NCBI RefSeq assembly: GCF_003073045.1
Contig: NC_037590.1
Span: forward strand, 31,876,327 to 31,940,326
DNA from: Pomacea canaliculata
Taxonomy: Eukaryota > Mollusca > Gastropoda > Architaenioglossa > Ampullariidae
Reading direction: 5' to 3'
DNA length: 64,000 nt
Shown here: piece after piece, positions 23,001-31,520 of the stretch
How positions within the stretch are numbered: position 1 is the first letter of the stretch
Layout of the letters: each line of letters begins with the position of its first letter
Program-made: the position numbers and the translations under genes
Notes under the pieces: generated by a model
Seen by the model: only the letters and a program-made list of their open reading frames with translations
The model's database searches: none
Told to the model about the DNA's origin: nothing

Positions 23001-25095
23001 TTCTGACGGAATTTCTCACGACCGGCGGTGCTACGGCAACAGCAGACATCAAGGTAACGGCGACACCTCTGTTGGATACCTCTTTTCGCCAGAGCAACGA
23101 CGATTTCAAAATCCTGGGTTGGGATCTCGCTTCAGGACGCACTTGTTTATCTGTGTATGCTGTAACTGTTTACAGGTTTGGCATTGGGTGTTTTCTGCTA
23201 AGAGAAGTACAAAAAAGAAGTGCTTTTGCCTGCCGACGAAGAATAAAACCAGGGCTTCTGCTAAGGCTAAATTCCTTGGGGTCCCAGAGACCCTTTTTCA
23301 GATTTCTAAGATGTGAAAAAAACAAATCAACAAATCAACATACTTTGTTCAACTGCCTTTCAGGCACACAAATGTAATGTCTAGTTTTCTGTGCCGTGAA
23401 GTCTGTGCAAGCATCTGTGATGAACTATGCTCACTGTACTTGGGGTGCTCACTTTCTTTCCGTTTCTGAGACGATGATTTTAACCATGCTGTCCATGATG
23501 GAACTAGGGGAAAAAAAAACAAAAACTGAGTGCTAACTCTCACCTTGTAGCAGACACAACAATAGATTGGACTACGACGTCAGACACTACACTTACCAAT
23601 TTGTATCTGTTCTTCACCCAAATTTGAAGGGTGGGACCCCATTGACGAAAATTGAAGGGGTCCTCCGAACTTTAATGCGTACTGTACGCAATTTTTCGTT
23701 AAACGTATGAACTAGCTTCTATAATACCTAACATAGATTTTTTAGAGCGTCGTCGGCAATGGGCTTTTCCTTGCAGATTTTCCGGCTTCTCTCCTACATC
23801 GGTGGCTGGGGGCTGGTGGTTCTGATCTTCGAGGTGACCTACGCCTTTTTCACGCTCTACTTCTTCGTGCGGTGTATCAGCATGGTCAAGAAGGAGCGTC
23901 TCAGATACTTCGTCAACTTCTGGAATTTACTGGAATTCATATTGCTCTGCTTCGCCGTGGCCTGCATCGTCTTGTACACCTTCAAACACATACTGGCTGA
24001 GGTGGCCCTAACAGCACTCAAAGATCGTACTTCCGGTGTGTATATACCTTTTGAGGTTTTTTTTTTCTGTGGCGCTTATGACAGAAAAATAGGAACACAA
24101 TACATGTAGGGTAGGGGAGGGGAAGGAGCAAAACAAGTAAAGCTTATTGCATAAATCGATAGACAAGTAATTCAGTTATTAACAAGTAACATTCATTGTC
24201 TCCTCTTCTCTCCCTTTATCTTTCCCCTCTTTATTCACATACCCTAGTCAATCTCCCGACCCTCTCCGTTCTATCGTTTCTCCCCACCAAGAAAAAAGCA
24301 AAGAAAAATTAATTGTATGGAAGGAAACTCACAGAAAACTCTAGGCATTTTATGGAAAAGCAACCAGCACTCAGAAGTAATTTTGAGTTATCTCAAAGTC
24401 TTTATTGTTCCAGACGGGTTTGTGAACTTCCAATCCCTGGCGCTGTATGACGAAGTGTATGGCTACGTGATGAGTGCTGTGGTCTACATGGCTACCATTC
24501 AGTTCCTCAAGCTCCTGCAATTTAACAAAAAGATGGGAATGCTAGGCGACACGATCAAACTGGCAGCAAAGGACCTCAAGGTAGCTGTACTCCTGTTCAC
24601 TTTGTAAACAATATTCTTGACTAGAACAAATTCTCAAACTATACGTGAAAAAAATAAATAAAAAAGAAAAGAAAAGAAAAGAACAACAGAAATCAAAAGC
24701 AAAAACGAACATAAAACAAACGTTTCACTTCTTTGTCCCAGGTTTTCTCCATCGCATTCCTGTTATACTTCATGGCTTTCGTCGTCACGGGTTATCTACT
24801 TTTTGGCCAAATGATAACAACATACAACAACATCGTCGGGGCAGCGGAAAGCATGTTCGCTTTCGCGCTCGGCGCCTTCGACTTCGAGAGCATGTCCGAC
24901 GCGCAACCCATCCTGGGCCCCATCTTCTTCTTCTCCTACATCATGGTGGTCTACATCGGGCTGATGTCCATTTTCCTCACCATCATCGGCGACTCCTTCA
25001 GCCAGGTCAAGGACAACGTGGCCCTGCGCAGCAATGAATACGAAATCGTTGACTTCATGTGGACCCGCTTCAAGGGCCTCATGGGCTTCTCGTGA
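6..25095 (+). CDS. Polycystin-1-family (REJ/GPS/PLAT/channel) receptor-channel gene, about 39 exons
   Basis: Large membrane receptor-channel of the PKD1/PKD1L/suREJ3 family. Exons joined by GT-AG sites and phase: 6-60, 603-1197, 4198-5080, 5736-5918, 6298-6423, 6781-7023, 7301-7468, 7884-8111, 8238-8510, 8611-8805, 8958-9128, 9291-9458, 9909-10136, 10328-10363, 10627-10758, 11128-11218, 11545-12065, 12273-12479, 12734-12899, 13124-13233, 13352-13496, 14271-14386, 15433-15681, 16126-16244, 16510-16740, 16939-17109, 17668-17829, 18358-18688, 18868-19057, 19372-19549, 20514-20653, 20779-20914, 21388-21626, 21817-21993, 22251-22519, 22892-23053, 23777-24035, 24414-24580, 24742-25095. About 2,860 residues. 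The start at 6 opens a signal peptide (MATKTFCFALATVLVLSTG). Domain order is diagnostic of polycystin-1 proteins. Frame breaks lie near 895, 5020, 15635, 17109/17668, 18995 and 21958. PKD1L2 or egg-jelly-receptor-like is closest in layout; exact orthology is not resolved. Confidence 0.93.
1198..4197. other. Polycystin intron 2 (3 kb), non-coding
   Basis: No exon fits between the phase-1 donor at 1197 and the phase-1 acceptor at 4197. It holds one TIR element (2079-2253), poly-A/T runs and short chance reading frames on both strands, including one of 129 codons on the minus strand (3492-3881) with no recognisable domain. I see no regulatory motif that I can support. Confidence 0.6.
2079..2253. 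mobile_element. Non-autonomous TIR DNA element, copy 1 (175 bp)
   Basis: Begins CAGGGCTTCTGCT and ends with the inverted AGCAGAAGCCCTG, so it has terminal inverted repeats. Both ends abut an identical 6-bp CTACAC (2073-2078 and 2254-2259), a likely target-site duplication. The interior is shared with copies at 19663 and 23250 but lacks their coding remnant. The CAGGG terminus recalls hAT-type ends, but a 6-bp duplication is unusual for hAT, so the superfamily is left open. Confidence 0.75.
5531..5690 (+). repeat. (CAA/CAG/CGA)n trinucleotide tract in intron 3
   Basis: Imperfect CAA/CAG trinucleotide array about 150 bp long ending 45 bp before polycystin exon 4. It makes Asn/Gln-rich reading frames on the plus strand and poly-Val/Ala on the minus strand. 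These are composition artefacts, because the tract lies between a phase-0 donor and a phase-0 acceptor that join a clean PKD sequence. Confidence 0.8.
5736..8111 (+). CDS. Polycystin exons 4-8: PKD-repeat ectodomain
   Basis: Five in-phase exons (5736-5918, 6298-6423, 6781-7023, 7301-7468, 7884-8111), all phase 0. They encode Ig-like PKD repeats recognised by the cores DFGLGD (exon 5), VDYGDGT (exon 7) and LTFGDGS (exon 8), and by aromatic strands such as NYTEVGAYLVTATLSN and DWGIYSIAITASNN. PKD repeats form an elongated extracellular stalk. Exon 6 could start at 6763 instead of 6781, because both AG sites keep the frame; 6781 has the better tract. N-glycosylation sequons are frequent, as expected of an ectodomain. 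Confidence 0.85.
8238..14386 (+). CDS. Polycystin exons 9-22: REJ module with Thr/Ser-rich insert
   Basis: Fourteen exons (about residues 828-1680) covering the receptor-for-egg-jelly (REJ) region between the PKD stalk and the GPS. Exon 9 opens with a last PKD strand (YTTAGYYQVNVTAQNAFS) and runs into the conserved LDYSWK of REJ. Exon 13 carries LDLAMNADPETAIRLIGGAA; exon 15 VVSTLGSVAKRVDNANQAT. Exon 17 (11545-12065) contains a low-complexity Thr/Ser/Ala tract at about residues 1300-1385, mucin-like and probably O-glycosylated, then DWMLEPREEQGSPYDVAVQR. Phases are consistent across all joins (exons 16-17 phase 1, 19-20 phase 1, 21-22 phase 1, others 0). In sea urchin sperm, REJ proteins bind egg jelly; that role is not proved here. 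Confidence 0.82.
13620..13921. mobile_element. Foldback MITE-like element with about 55-bp inverted arms, intron 21
   Basis: The left arm (13620-13675, starting CCTGGAAATTCTCTTCCGG) is matched imperfectly by the reverse complement of the right arm (13866-13921, ending AAATTTCCAGG). The 190-bp centre includes an 11-base poly-G run at 13711-13721. No coding capacity. It lies wholly inside an intron between exons 13352-13496 and 14271-14386. Confidence 0.65.
15433..16740 (+). CDS. Polycystin exons 23-25: GAIN/GPS and first transmembrane helix
   Basis: Exons 15433-15681, 16126-16244 and 16510-16740. Exon 23 reads VIIRPQEENEAFEVYLQFGD, then breaks frame at 15634-15639 and resumes as LTKENGTYWIGIKLL, ending in phase 1, which fits exon 24. 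Exon 24 holds CRFWDEESKTWSSEGC and exon 25 CLCTHLTSF. Together these form the W-C-x-C-x-H-L-T pattern of the GPCR proteolysis site, where autocleavage is expected between Leu and Thr. TM1 follows (FSTIISLIVLYIIMVIWA), then the basic turn RHMDKKDLIK. The exon 24 acceptor is set at 16126 because the nearer-looking AG at 16085-16086 is followed by an in-frame stop. Confidence 0.88.
16939..17829 (+). CDS. Polycystin exons 26-27: PLAT/LH2 domain
   Basis: Exon 26 (16939-17109) gives YHYQLAVYTGIRKNAGTDSQ, then VRFILSGDEADTGVRRLYD, the first half of an intracellular PLAT beta-sandwich that follows TM1 in all polycystin-1 proteins and binds lipids or partner proteins. Exon 27 (acceptor 17667/17668) supplies SIFNYVMSVEEPLGALTF, MRIWHDNGG, SWYLDQIQVTDLQTGER, the second half. 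The junction is out of phase by one base if 17109 joins 17668. A phase-0 acceptor exists at 17620/17621 but adds about 16 unrelated residues and has a poor pyrimidine tract. Either an indel or that alternative acceptor is needed. Confidence 0.82.
18358..20914 (+). CDS. Polycystin exons 28-32: TM2-TM5 region
   Basis: Exons 18358-18688, 18868-19057, 19372-19549, 20514-20653 and 20779-20914. Exon 28 continues the PLAT end (WYFLCDRWLAVEEDDG) and contains TM2 (ISCCMSLLFLTMITNAMWF). Exon 29 is TM3 (FISFMSTLIVFPVNFLLVLLF) with the conserved FPVN. Exons 30-31 splice as SPWSLLT + VCILSILASGFFTILYSMEW, giving TM4 and the polycystin YSMEWG signature; exon 31 continues with WLVTFVLSFFQSVIVIQPVK (TM5). 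Exon 29 either ends at 18969 (CAG|GTGAAC, frame intact) or at 19057 (frame break near 18995, then WKNINSASTSALWGKQ). The exon 30 donor is placed at 19549, because only that phase joins exon 31. Intron 30 contains a TIR element. Confidence 0.82.
19239..19281 (+). repeat. (CA)n microsatellite in polycystin intron 29
   Basis: Two near-perfect CA stretches separated by ATG-C. A shorter CA array lies at 17260-17280 in intron 26. Confidence 0.85.
19663..20217. mobile_element. TIR DNA element, copy 2 (555 bp, inverted orientation) with transposase-like N-terminal remnant
   Basis: Starts CAGGGCTTCTGCTTACGC and ends AGCAGAAGCCCTG, flanking a longer interior than copy 1 and in opposite orientation. 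It includes a small reading frame at 19914-20045 (43 residues, MSLTAWLKSSSQKRKESEH...) that is Lys/Ser-rich, like the start of TTF/ZMYM-type hAT transposases. That family link is tentative. The same peptide is encoded antisense in copy 3. No exact target duplication is visible. It sits in intron 30 between 19549 and 20514. Confidence 0.72.
21388..23053 (+). CDS. Polycystin exons 33-36: TM6 and extracellular polycystin (TOP) domain
   Basis: Exons 21388-21626, 21817-21993, 22251-22519 and 22892-23053. Exon 33 has a charged linker and TM6 (EIIVYFFFVLIIFFISY). Exon 34 reads VPDYWDWLENSFLPAFF; after a missing G in the run 21956-21960 it continues MIRQHRIKE, matching the family's (P)RxRQLRxK motif, to a phase-1 donor at 21993 that fits exon 35. 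Exon 35 includes the paired Cys of CQIQDEM and HHCRDAY and then APYWGTVTTYKGGGYV. Exon 36 has AVFLEFTVYNPNVNLF. This large loop caps the channel domain and mediates assembly in polycystins. Confidence 0.9.
23250..23702. mobile_element. TIR DNA element, copy 3 (right end degraded)
   Basis: Starts CAGGGCTTCTGCTAAGG in the orientation of copy 1, includes the same internal GGGGTCC blocks, and carries the transposase-like remnant on the minus strand (TAWLKSSSQKRKESEH). The right terminus decays after CTGTACGCAATTTTTCG and lacks the final AGCAGAAGCCCTG. It is in intron 36, 74 bp upstream of exon 37. Confidence 0.7.
23777..25095 (+). CDS. Polycystin exons 37-39: C-terminal TRP-like channel core and stop
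   Basis: Exons 23777-24035, 24414-24580 and 24742-25095. Exon 37 encodes two helices (LLSYIGGWGLVVLIFEVTYA and LLEFILLCFAVACIVLY), exon 38 another (VMSAVVYMATIQFLKLLQF) with the linker GMLGDTIKLAAKDLK. Exon 39 contains the helix FSIAFLLYFMAFVVTGYLLF, the pore loop FAFALGAFDFESM, the last helix and a short tail ending RFKGLMGFS with TGA at 25093-25095. The pore loop aligns with the polycystin filter region. There is no long cytoplasmic coiled-coil tail, unlike vertebrate PKD1, which favours a PKD1L-type member. No frame break in this part. Confidence 0.93.
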
Positions 25096-25563
25096 AACTG
25101 TTTCTCTTGTCAGACACTTATAGTCACCTCATGAATGTGCTATACGTCTACTTTGACACTCAGTAGTTGTATTCGATGTTTGTTATTTTTGTTTCTGAAG
25201 TCTGACCTTTTCCAATATTTTGGAATATATTTAAATCATCTTTCGAGAAACTGAGCTAAGAAATATGTGTAAAGGGTATTAAAAAAAGGGGAGAGGGCAG
25301 GGGGAAAAAAAGGGATGAAGAAAGATGTCGATTAGAGAAACGAGGTGATCGTGGCAACAAGACCAGAACAAGAATTGCAGTATAACTGCAAACAGTTATC
25401 TCTGCAGAAGTGCAATCATTACAAGATTTTTTAAAATGCAATTACCAGTTATTTTCTAGTGGATGATGCTGAGGTTCGATTTCTACAACAATTACCCTTT
25501 ACGTTTGCTGCCTTCTCTACTCCATACCGGTGTTAACAGGTTAATACTTTCCTGGTATAAACC

Positions 25564-25569
25564 AATAAA
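25564..25569 (+). terminator. Candidate polyadenylation signal, polycystin
   Basis: AATAAA hexamer 469 bases after the stop codon at 25095; first clean one seen downstream. The cleavage site itself is not visible. Confidence 0.35.
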
Positions 25570-28195
25570 CAAAATTATTTAATAACTGTGCGGCAAATCA
25601 TCAAATGCAGAAGGAAAGAGTTTGAAGGAACTTTCATATTAATCCTTTTTCATTCTTATTGAATAATGTCTTTTTAGACCTACGATACAATTTTATATCG
25701 GCTTAAGAAAAAGCTGATATGTGAATTGTTATAAACGTTTTAAATGTACATGTTTATTTGACCCTTTGTGGATGTTTCTGTGTTATTAATGACTATAATG
25801 ACGTTTATGCGCGTGATAAAAAGTAACTATTTAAGCGTTATTCACTTTGAAATGACTTATGGCCAGACATAATGCAATGGCCATGAATATTGTTAGTCTT
25901 CTACACTTCTCAAATCGTCTTCAAAAACACCAATAACACCCTTTCTACTTGATTTGATATTATGTTATTTTTCAGTTATGATCATGTGTAGCAACCGTTG
26001 ATTAACATAATAATTGAGTATTTTTTAAAGCCAGTCTGCTGCTGTTGTTGTTTTAAAGAAGGTCTAAAAATTATTATAATACTCAGCCAGGTACTCAAGG
26101 AATACAAATAATATATATTTTAAAATACTATTATATTTTATTATAGAATATAATTAAATTATCAGCATAGAGACGAACAGACGAAATTCGGAGAGTGTGT
26201 ACTCAGATTCTATCATTATTAAGCGATTTCTGTAGTCAAAACAGTTCAAGCGAAAAAAGGGTGAAAGGCACATAGATGAGGAGCAATGTATAAATTTAAC
26301 AAGGGTGAGTGGGTGGGAGGGAGGGTAGTTGATGTGTTTCCTTGATAGATTTTAAACTTTAATTTGACATTTTGAACAAACCGATTGTTAAGTGGTTTAG
26401 TTGAGTTCACTGGATGTTCTTTCGTTTAGGGCACAACGTAGCCCAGGACTGGCTATGTGTGTACGGGACTGAACCGAAAGAAGACGATGCTGAAGTTTTA
26501 CCTTTCATTGTGATGTAATTACTATAAAGCTGTTTGTTACCATGGCCTTTCATGAAATCCGTCCAGAATGTACAGGAGGTGTCATACTGTTTATGAAAAG
26601 CAGAACATATCTTCATTGCAATTGTTTGTATCTCACCACGTTGTCACACACACACATATATATATAGAGAGAAACTGATCTTCTGTTCACGGATTTTTCC
26701 CAAGGTACATTTTTGCAGTGAGATATGTGTACACGACTGGGACCGATTAAATTACTGGTTAACTTGTGTCTTGCCTTCTTGTGATATTTGGCTTAGATGA
26801 AATATATATTTATCGACTTGACCTTAATTTAAAGCCCATTAATCAATCATTCAGTCGTTCGTAAAAATCGAGGCATATCGACCCGTTACTCCAACGTAAC
26901 GCCCTATGCCATTTGCTGACACAGCACACTTCTAAAACAATTTTTTTCCTGTAATAATTAATGTTATCAACTAATGTGAATCACAAAAAGACGAAGAATG
27001 TTGATGCCTGCAGTAGATCTCAACCATGCAGGCATCACAATTCCCCCTAATTAGGTTTTATTAAATATTCTTATGCTTAGAAAAACTACCGGTTCAGCAG
27101 TCAGGCATATCGAATCACAATTAACATATCATTGTGCTTTGACCTGAGTATAAGTTTTATCCACTGGAAGAGTAATTAACTATTTTTACAAACGATTCCT
27201 TGACAGTTTGTGTGGTAATCGTAACGTAAAATCATATATAGAGGTTATGTAGAGGGTGAAATGGCTTGCTAAAAGAAAAAAAAAATCAAGGAAATATATA
27301 CACGAATGACACCAAAGAATACATAATATGTATTTTTATATTATATAGATATTATAATAATTATATTATATGCTCATCTAAATTCAGATGGCCGAGAACA
27401 TTGATCTGTGGAATCGTCGGCCCCACAACCCAACGTGGCAAAGTCATATAATTATATATATATAGATATCACAGCATAACATTAATCGGCGTAAAGTTTA
27501 GGCATAATATATAAATATATAGCCTTTCGCCGAGTCTTTAAATATCGACGTGGCGTGATTCTTTTGTCGAAGGACCACTTTTTACCTTAGGCGCAAAAGT
27601 TTAATTAAAAGTTAATTGCGATGCCTACACTTAAAATAGGACAGGACTACTCATTGTGAATGACAGTATATAATGTTCGGGAAAATCATATGTGCACTGA
27701 GCCAATGAATAATTAAGTGGATGATGTCTGGTTTTTAATTCTTAAAGTATTAATGGCCAATCAATGGCATGCAAAGTACGTTCCCTTCCTTAAATAACTT
27801 CATGAAAGTGATTTTTCATACACAAACCTCCAAAAGTAGTAAATGAAAGTAAATACACTGGTTTTAAATTTTGAAAAAAAAAATGAGAAACTGATTTGAT
27901 TGTAGCAACAATCTTCTTTCCTATAGCCATGGATGCATCGTCTGCTGTTGTTACAGCACAGCTTCACCTTCGTGCTTTGTTTTGCTTTCATCGGACACTT
28001 ACTTGCTCTTCCTGTGCAGTGCACTGAGCTTGTCTTTTTGACAGAGAAGCACAAGTGCACTCTTATTACTGCTGTTGCTGGAGAAAGGAGCTATACAAAT
28101 GCGCTTATTGTTATTATCATCAAGCTGACTGAGTTTGAGTTTACCTAGATAACGACCTTGACCCTTAGCTGCGACTGTAAGCGCGAGATTTTAAA
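25570..28195. other. Intergenic AT-rich DNA between polycystin and MAD2L1
   Basis: No supported exon. It contains simple AT/CA repeats (26647-26670, 27440-27470). Near 28040-28130 there is a short GAGAAAGGAGCTATACAAAT tail followed by T-rich triplets, resembling the 3' end of the retrotransposon type found at 28594-29591. The MAD2L1 promoter must lie in the last few hundred bases; I see no clear TATA box. Confidence 0.5.
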
Positions 28196-31100
28196 ATGGC
28201 GTCCACTGTGCGGCAAGCAATAACTTTGAAGGGATCGTCGGAAATCGTTGCTGAATTCTTCCGTAAGTAAAACAGAAATTATAAGTTCATATTTATTCTT
28301 TGAAATGTTCGGCGAAAATATGAGGAATTCATAAAGATCTTTAATGTTCCTGATAAGGTTTCAGCGACAAATCTTCATACCCTTTTCGCTTGAGAATGTC
28401 CAACAGTAATTAAAAATCAGTATTTTTTTCAGGCATTTCAAATGACTATAGCATCATTATTAATACATAGTAATGATACGAATGACGATCTAATGAAATA
28501 CTCTATTATATATTTTTAAGCAAATGAAATTTAAAATACGTGAGTTTTGCATACGATACATAGGTTTATCAGTCAGCTCCACTTACTGCTGACACAGACA
28601 CATGAATGCATAGATGAGGTAAAGTCCTGGATGCTCCAGAATAGGCTGCAACTGAATGATGACAAGACTGAACTGTTGTTTCAAGAAATTTCTGAGTTGT
28701 CCTTCTCTTTCTCGGTCTTTGTCCATAAACAGCTCAACTATTCTTTTCTCCACCTCTGTCTGCAGTTTGGGTATCATTTTCAAAGTTTGACTTTTTATAG
28801 TCATATTTCTCAAGTTTGCAGAATTGGTTACCTTATACTTCATAGGATTTAGTACCACATGTCGTTATCTCACCACTGATGCAACTAAAACTGTACTCTG
28901 TGCCTTTATGTTCTCAAGGATTGACTATTATTTGTAATTCTCTTTTGGGTGGCATTCCAAAGTATTTTCTTCATAGACTTCAAAGGATCCAGAATAATGC
29001 TGCTTGTATCATCTGCAGACCATCTAGATATGAATATATATCTCCCATCATTCGCTCTCTTCTTTAGCTGGCAGTCATGGATCATATAGCCTATAAGGTT
29101 TCCACTCTTACTCCACCATTTCTGGCACTGGTCCTTGGTATCTCTCAGAACTTACTCCCGTCTATACACCTGCACGACTTCTTTGCTCATTTTGTGACAC
29201 CAAGCTTCTTCAAGTCCCACTAAGACAAAGATGTATGGACAGGTGTTTTTTTTTTTCCTACCAAGCCCAATCAACTTGGAACAGATTATCTATTATCCTT
29301 CTTCACTCTGATTCTCTTACCACCTTTAAGTCCAAACTTAAGCACATTTTTTCAGAACAGTGACTTAACCCTGACTCTGTCCTGATCATGAGCATATAAA
29401 ACATGTCAGTATTTACTTTGTGTATGAGTAGGTTTGTCTGTTGTAGAAGTGAGCGTGTCTGTTATATGCAATTATGGGTACATAGTTTTTAGTGATTTAG
29501 TTTACTTGGGTAGGTCTGTATATCATTTCTGTAAAGCACTCTGAGCAAATTATTGGAAAGAGCACTAGATAATTGCTCATTATTATTATTTAGCATTGTA
29601 GTAGCTTTATTGCAGTTTTATTAAAGTCTGTTTTGCATTTATTTCAAACATACATCTGTAACACTAAAGTTATTTGTTTATATTTAACAGATTATGGAAT
29701 CAACAGTATACTTTATCAACGGGGCATTTACCCACCAGAGACCTTCACACGTGAACAGCAGTATGGACTTACACTGCTTGTTACAACAAATGAAGATTTG
29801 CAGAAGTATCTCAAAGAAGTGATTGGACAAGTTAAAGGTATGCTAAGTTTTATTTCCCTTTTTTATTGTCAGACATTTAAGTTAAAATTTGTCACTATTT
29901 TCAGATACTTTTTTTATCCCTTTTTTTATCTTTGTATTTGTGTTGTTTAATTTTCAGAGTGGCTGAATGAACTGATTGTTCAGAAACTGGTGCTTGTTAT
30001 CAAACGTGTTGATAATAATGAAGTTCTGGAGCGCTGGCAGTTTGACATTGAGTGTGACAAGACGGCTGATTCCACTACGTTCGTGCCATTTTAATTTCTT
30101 GCTTTTTTCATTCATAAATTTATTTTTCATGTTGTGTTCCTGCAGCTTTCCTGAAAACTGCAGGTCTTTCTTTCTTAAATAAGTGTAACTCAGACTGTTT
30201 AAAAAAAAACTCTTTAAAGTATTAAATTACTGTCCTGTAAATGCAAAAAAAATTATTTTTTTTTTAATTAAAGTTGCTTTAATAACAATTTATTATGAAC
30301 ATGTAGATCATTTAGCTTTCTTATAATTAGGCACAATTTTTTTTGCTTTGAATGTTTTTGATGGATCATAAATCATCAGTGTTTCTTGTTCAATTTCAGG
30401 AAGAGAGACAAAACTGAGAAAGAAGTTAAAGAAGAGATAAAATCTATTATTCGTCAGATCACTGCAACAGTCACATTTCTGCCACTTCTGGAATCTCTTT
30501 GTAAGTTTTCCATTCATGCTGTTTCTGTGATTAAGTTTACCTAAAACCTATGCTTAGCTGATCACATGATTTGTCAGAGCCATTAACATTGACTACTTTT
30601 TGTGTACAAATTTTGTAAAATGAGTATTGCTTTACAGAAAAGCATAATCTCTAACATGCTTTATCCTTCAGCTTTCTTTTTAACCACTCATGGTCCATTT
30701 TTTACATTCTAAGCCAAAATATATATTTTAAATGTACGTAGTAAAACAGAAGTGCTTATGTAATGTGATATGAGTGTGTGGTGGGGAGATCTTTGATCGT
30801 GACTTGTACAATTGCATCAACCCAACAGTGCCATACATGATGTGGTTTTATTTTGTAATGGAATCGTATTAACATTTTGTTGTTTTTATCCATCACTTAA
30901 ACTAAAAAGGAGTTTTTAGTTCTTCTGGGTAAATTTGTTGAGTGTTGAAGATTGAAATACTGCTGTGTAATGTGATGTGCCAGTGTTATTCAGCAGAGTT
31001 ATAAGCAACCTCTTGACTTGGTTTTGCTTTTTTTCTGTTCAGGTGCCTTTGACATTTTGGTTTATACAGACAAAGATGCCGAAGTACCATCTGCATGGGG

Positions 31101-31209
31101 GGAATCTGGTCCCCACTTTATCATAAATTCTGAAGAGGTGCGCCTCCGTTCTTTCTCCACCACTATTCACAAAGTTGATGCTATGGTTGCCTTTAGAAAA
31201 ACAGACTGA
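28196..31209 (+). CDS. MAD2L1: MAD2 mitotic spindle checkpoint protein (HORMA domain), 5 exons
   Basis: Encodes a 200-residue MAD2, the HORMA-domain protein that binds MAD1 at unattached kinetochores and CDC20 in the mitotic checkpoint complex, inhibiting the APC/C. Exons: 28196-28262, 29691-29837, 29958-30078, 30400-30500, 31043-31209; phases 1, 1, 2, 1 agree at every join. Conserved stretches include LKGSSEIVAEFF, GINSILYQRGIYPPETF, YGLTLLVTT, LERWQFDIECDKTA, IRQITATVTFLPLLE and the C-terminal safety-belt region SGPHFIINSEEVRLRSFSTT then IHKVDAMVAF. Length is close to human MAD2 (205). The start at 28196 gives MASTVRQAITLKG, as expected of the family. The exon 3 donor (AC|GTTCGT) is weak, but it is the only one that preserves the frame. 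No damage seen. Intron 1 hosts a retrotransposon relic. Confidence 0.97.
28594..29591 (+). mobile_element. Degenerate L2/CR1-like non-LTR retrotransposon fragment (3' end)
   Basis: Broken reading frames in sense orientation carry reverse-transcriptase C-terminal text: CIDEVKSWMLQNRLQLNDDK at about 28600-28670 and, after frame breaks, NSLLGGIPKYFLHRLQRIQN followed by AACIICRPSRYEYISPIIRS at about 28935-29060. The 3' end has the GTAAAGCACTCTGAGC block and finishes in ATT triplets (29579-29591), typical of L2/CR1-type elements. Many stops make it inactive. It lies inside MAD2L1 intron 1. Confidence 0.8.
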
Positions 31210-31514
31210 AGGAGGACCTTCTTTAAAGTGTTAAATGACTAATGTCAGAAGTGAAAAAATGTGTGCTTGAAAGGAGCACCACTTTGCTGTGACATCATGA
31301 TCCTGTCAAGGTAAAAGACTAACTGTTAGGTACTTTGGCATTGACTGGCCTGTTACCTTCTGGTCAAAATATTCAACTCATTTGTTATAAAGAAATGCAG
31401 ATCGTAGAGCAGATTTTAATAATGCAAAAGTGCATTTACAGAAGCCTTTAACAAGTAAATTTGTATTTATTTGAGTAGATTTCTTGCTTTCACATCTCTT
31501 ACCGCTAAAGATCA

Positions 31515-31520
31515 AATAAA
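31515..31520 (+). terminator. Candidate polyadenylation signal, MAD2L1
   Basis: AATAAA 306 bases after the MAD2L1 stop at 31209. It is followed by T-rich sequence. Confidence 0.45.

Noticed and set aside
6..25095. Whole polycystin locus as a pseudogene
   Set aside because: Splice sites, phases and conserved motifs are intact in almost all 39 exons, and similar breaks appear in an unrelated gene near homopolymers. Assembly indels are likelier, though not proved.
27380..27460. Short GC-rich patch resembling a retroelement or RNA gene
   Set aside because: Too short, no cloverleaf or protein motif I could confirm.
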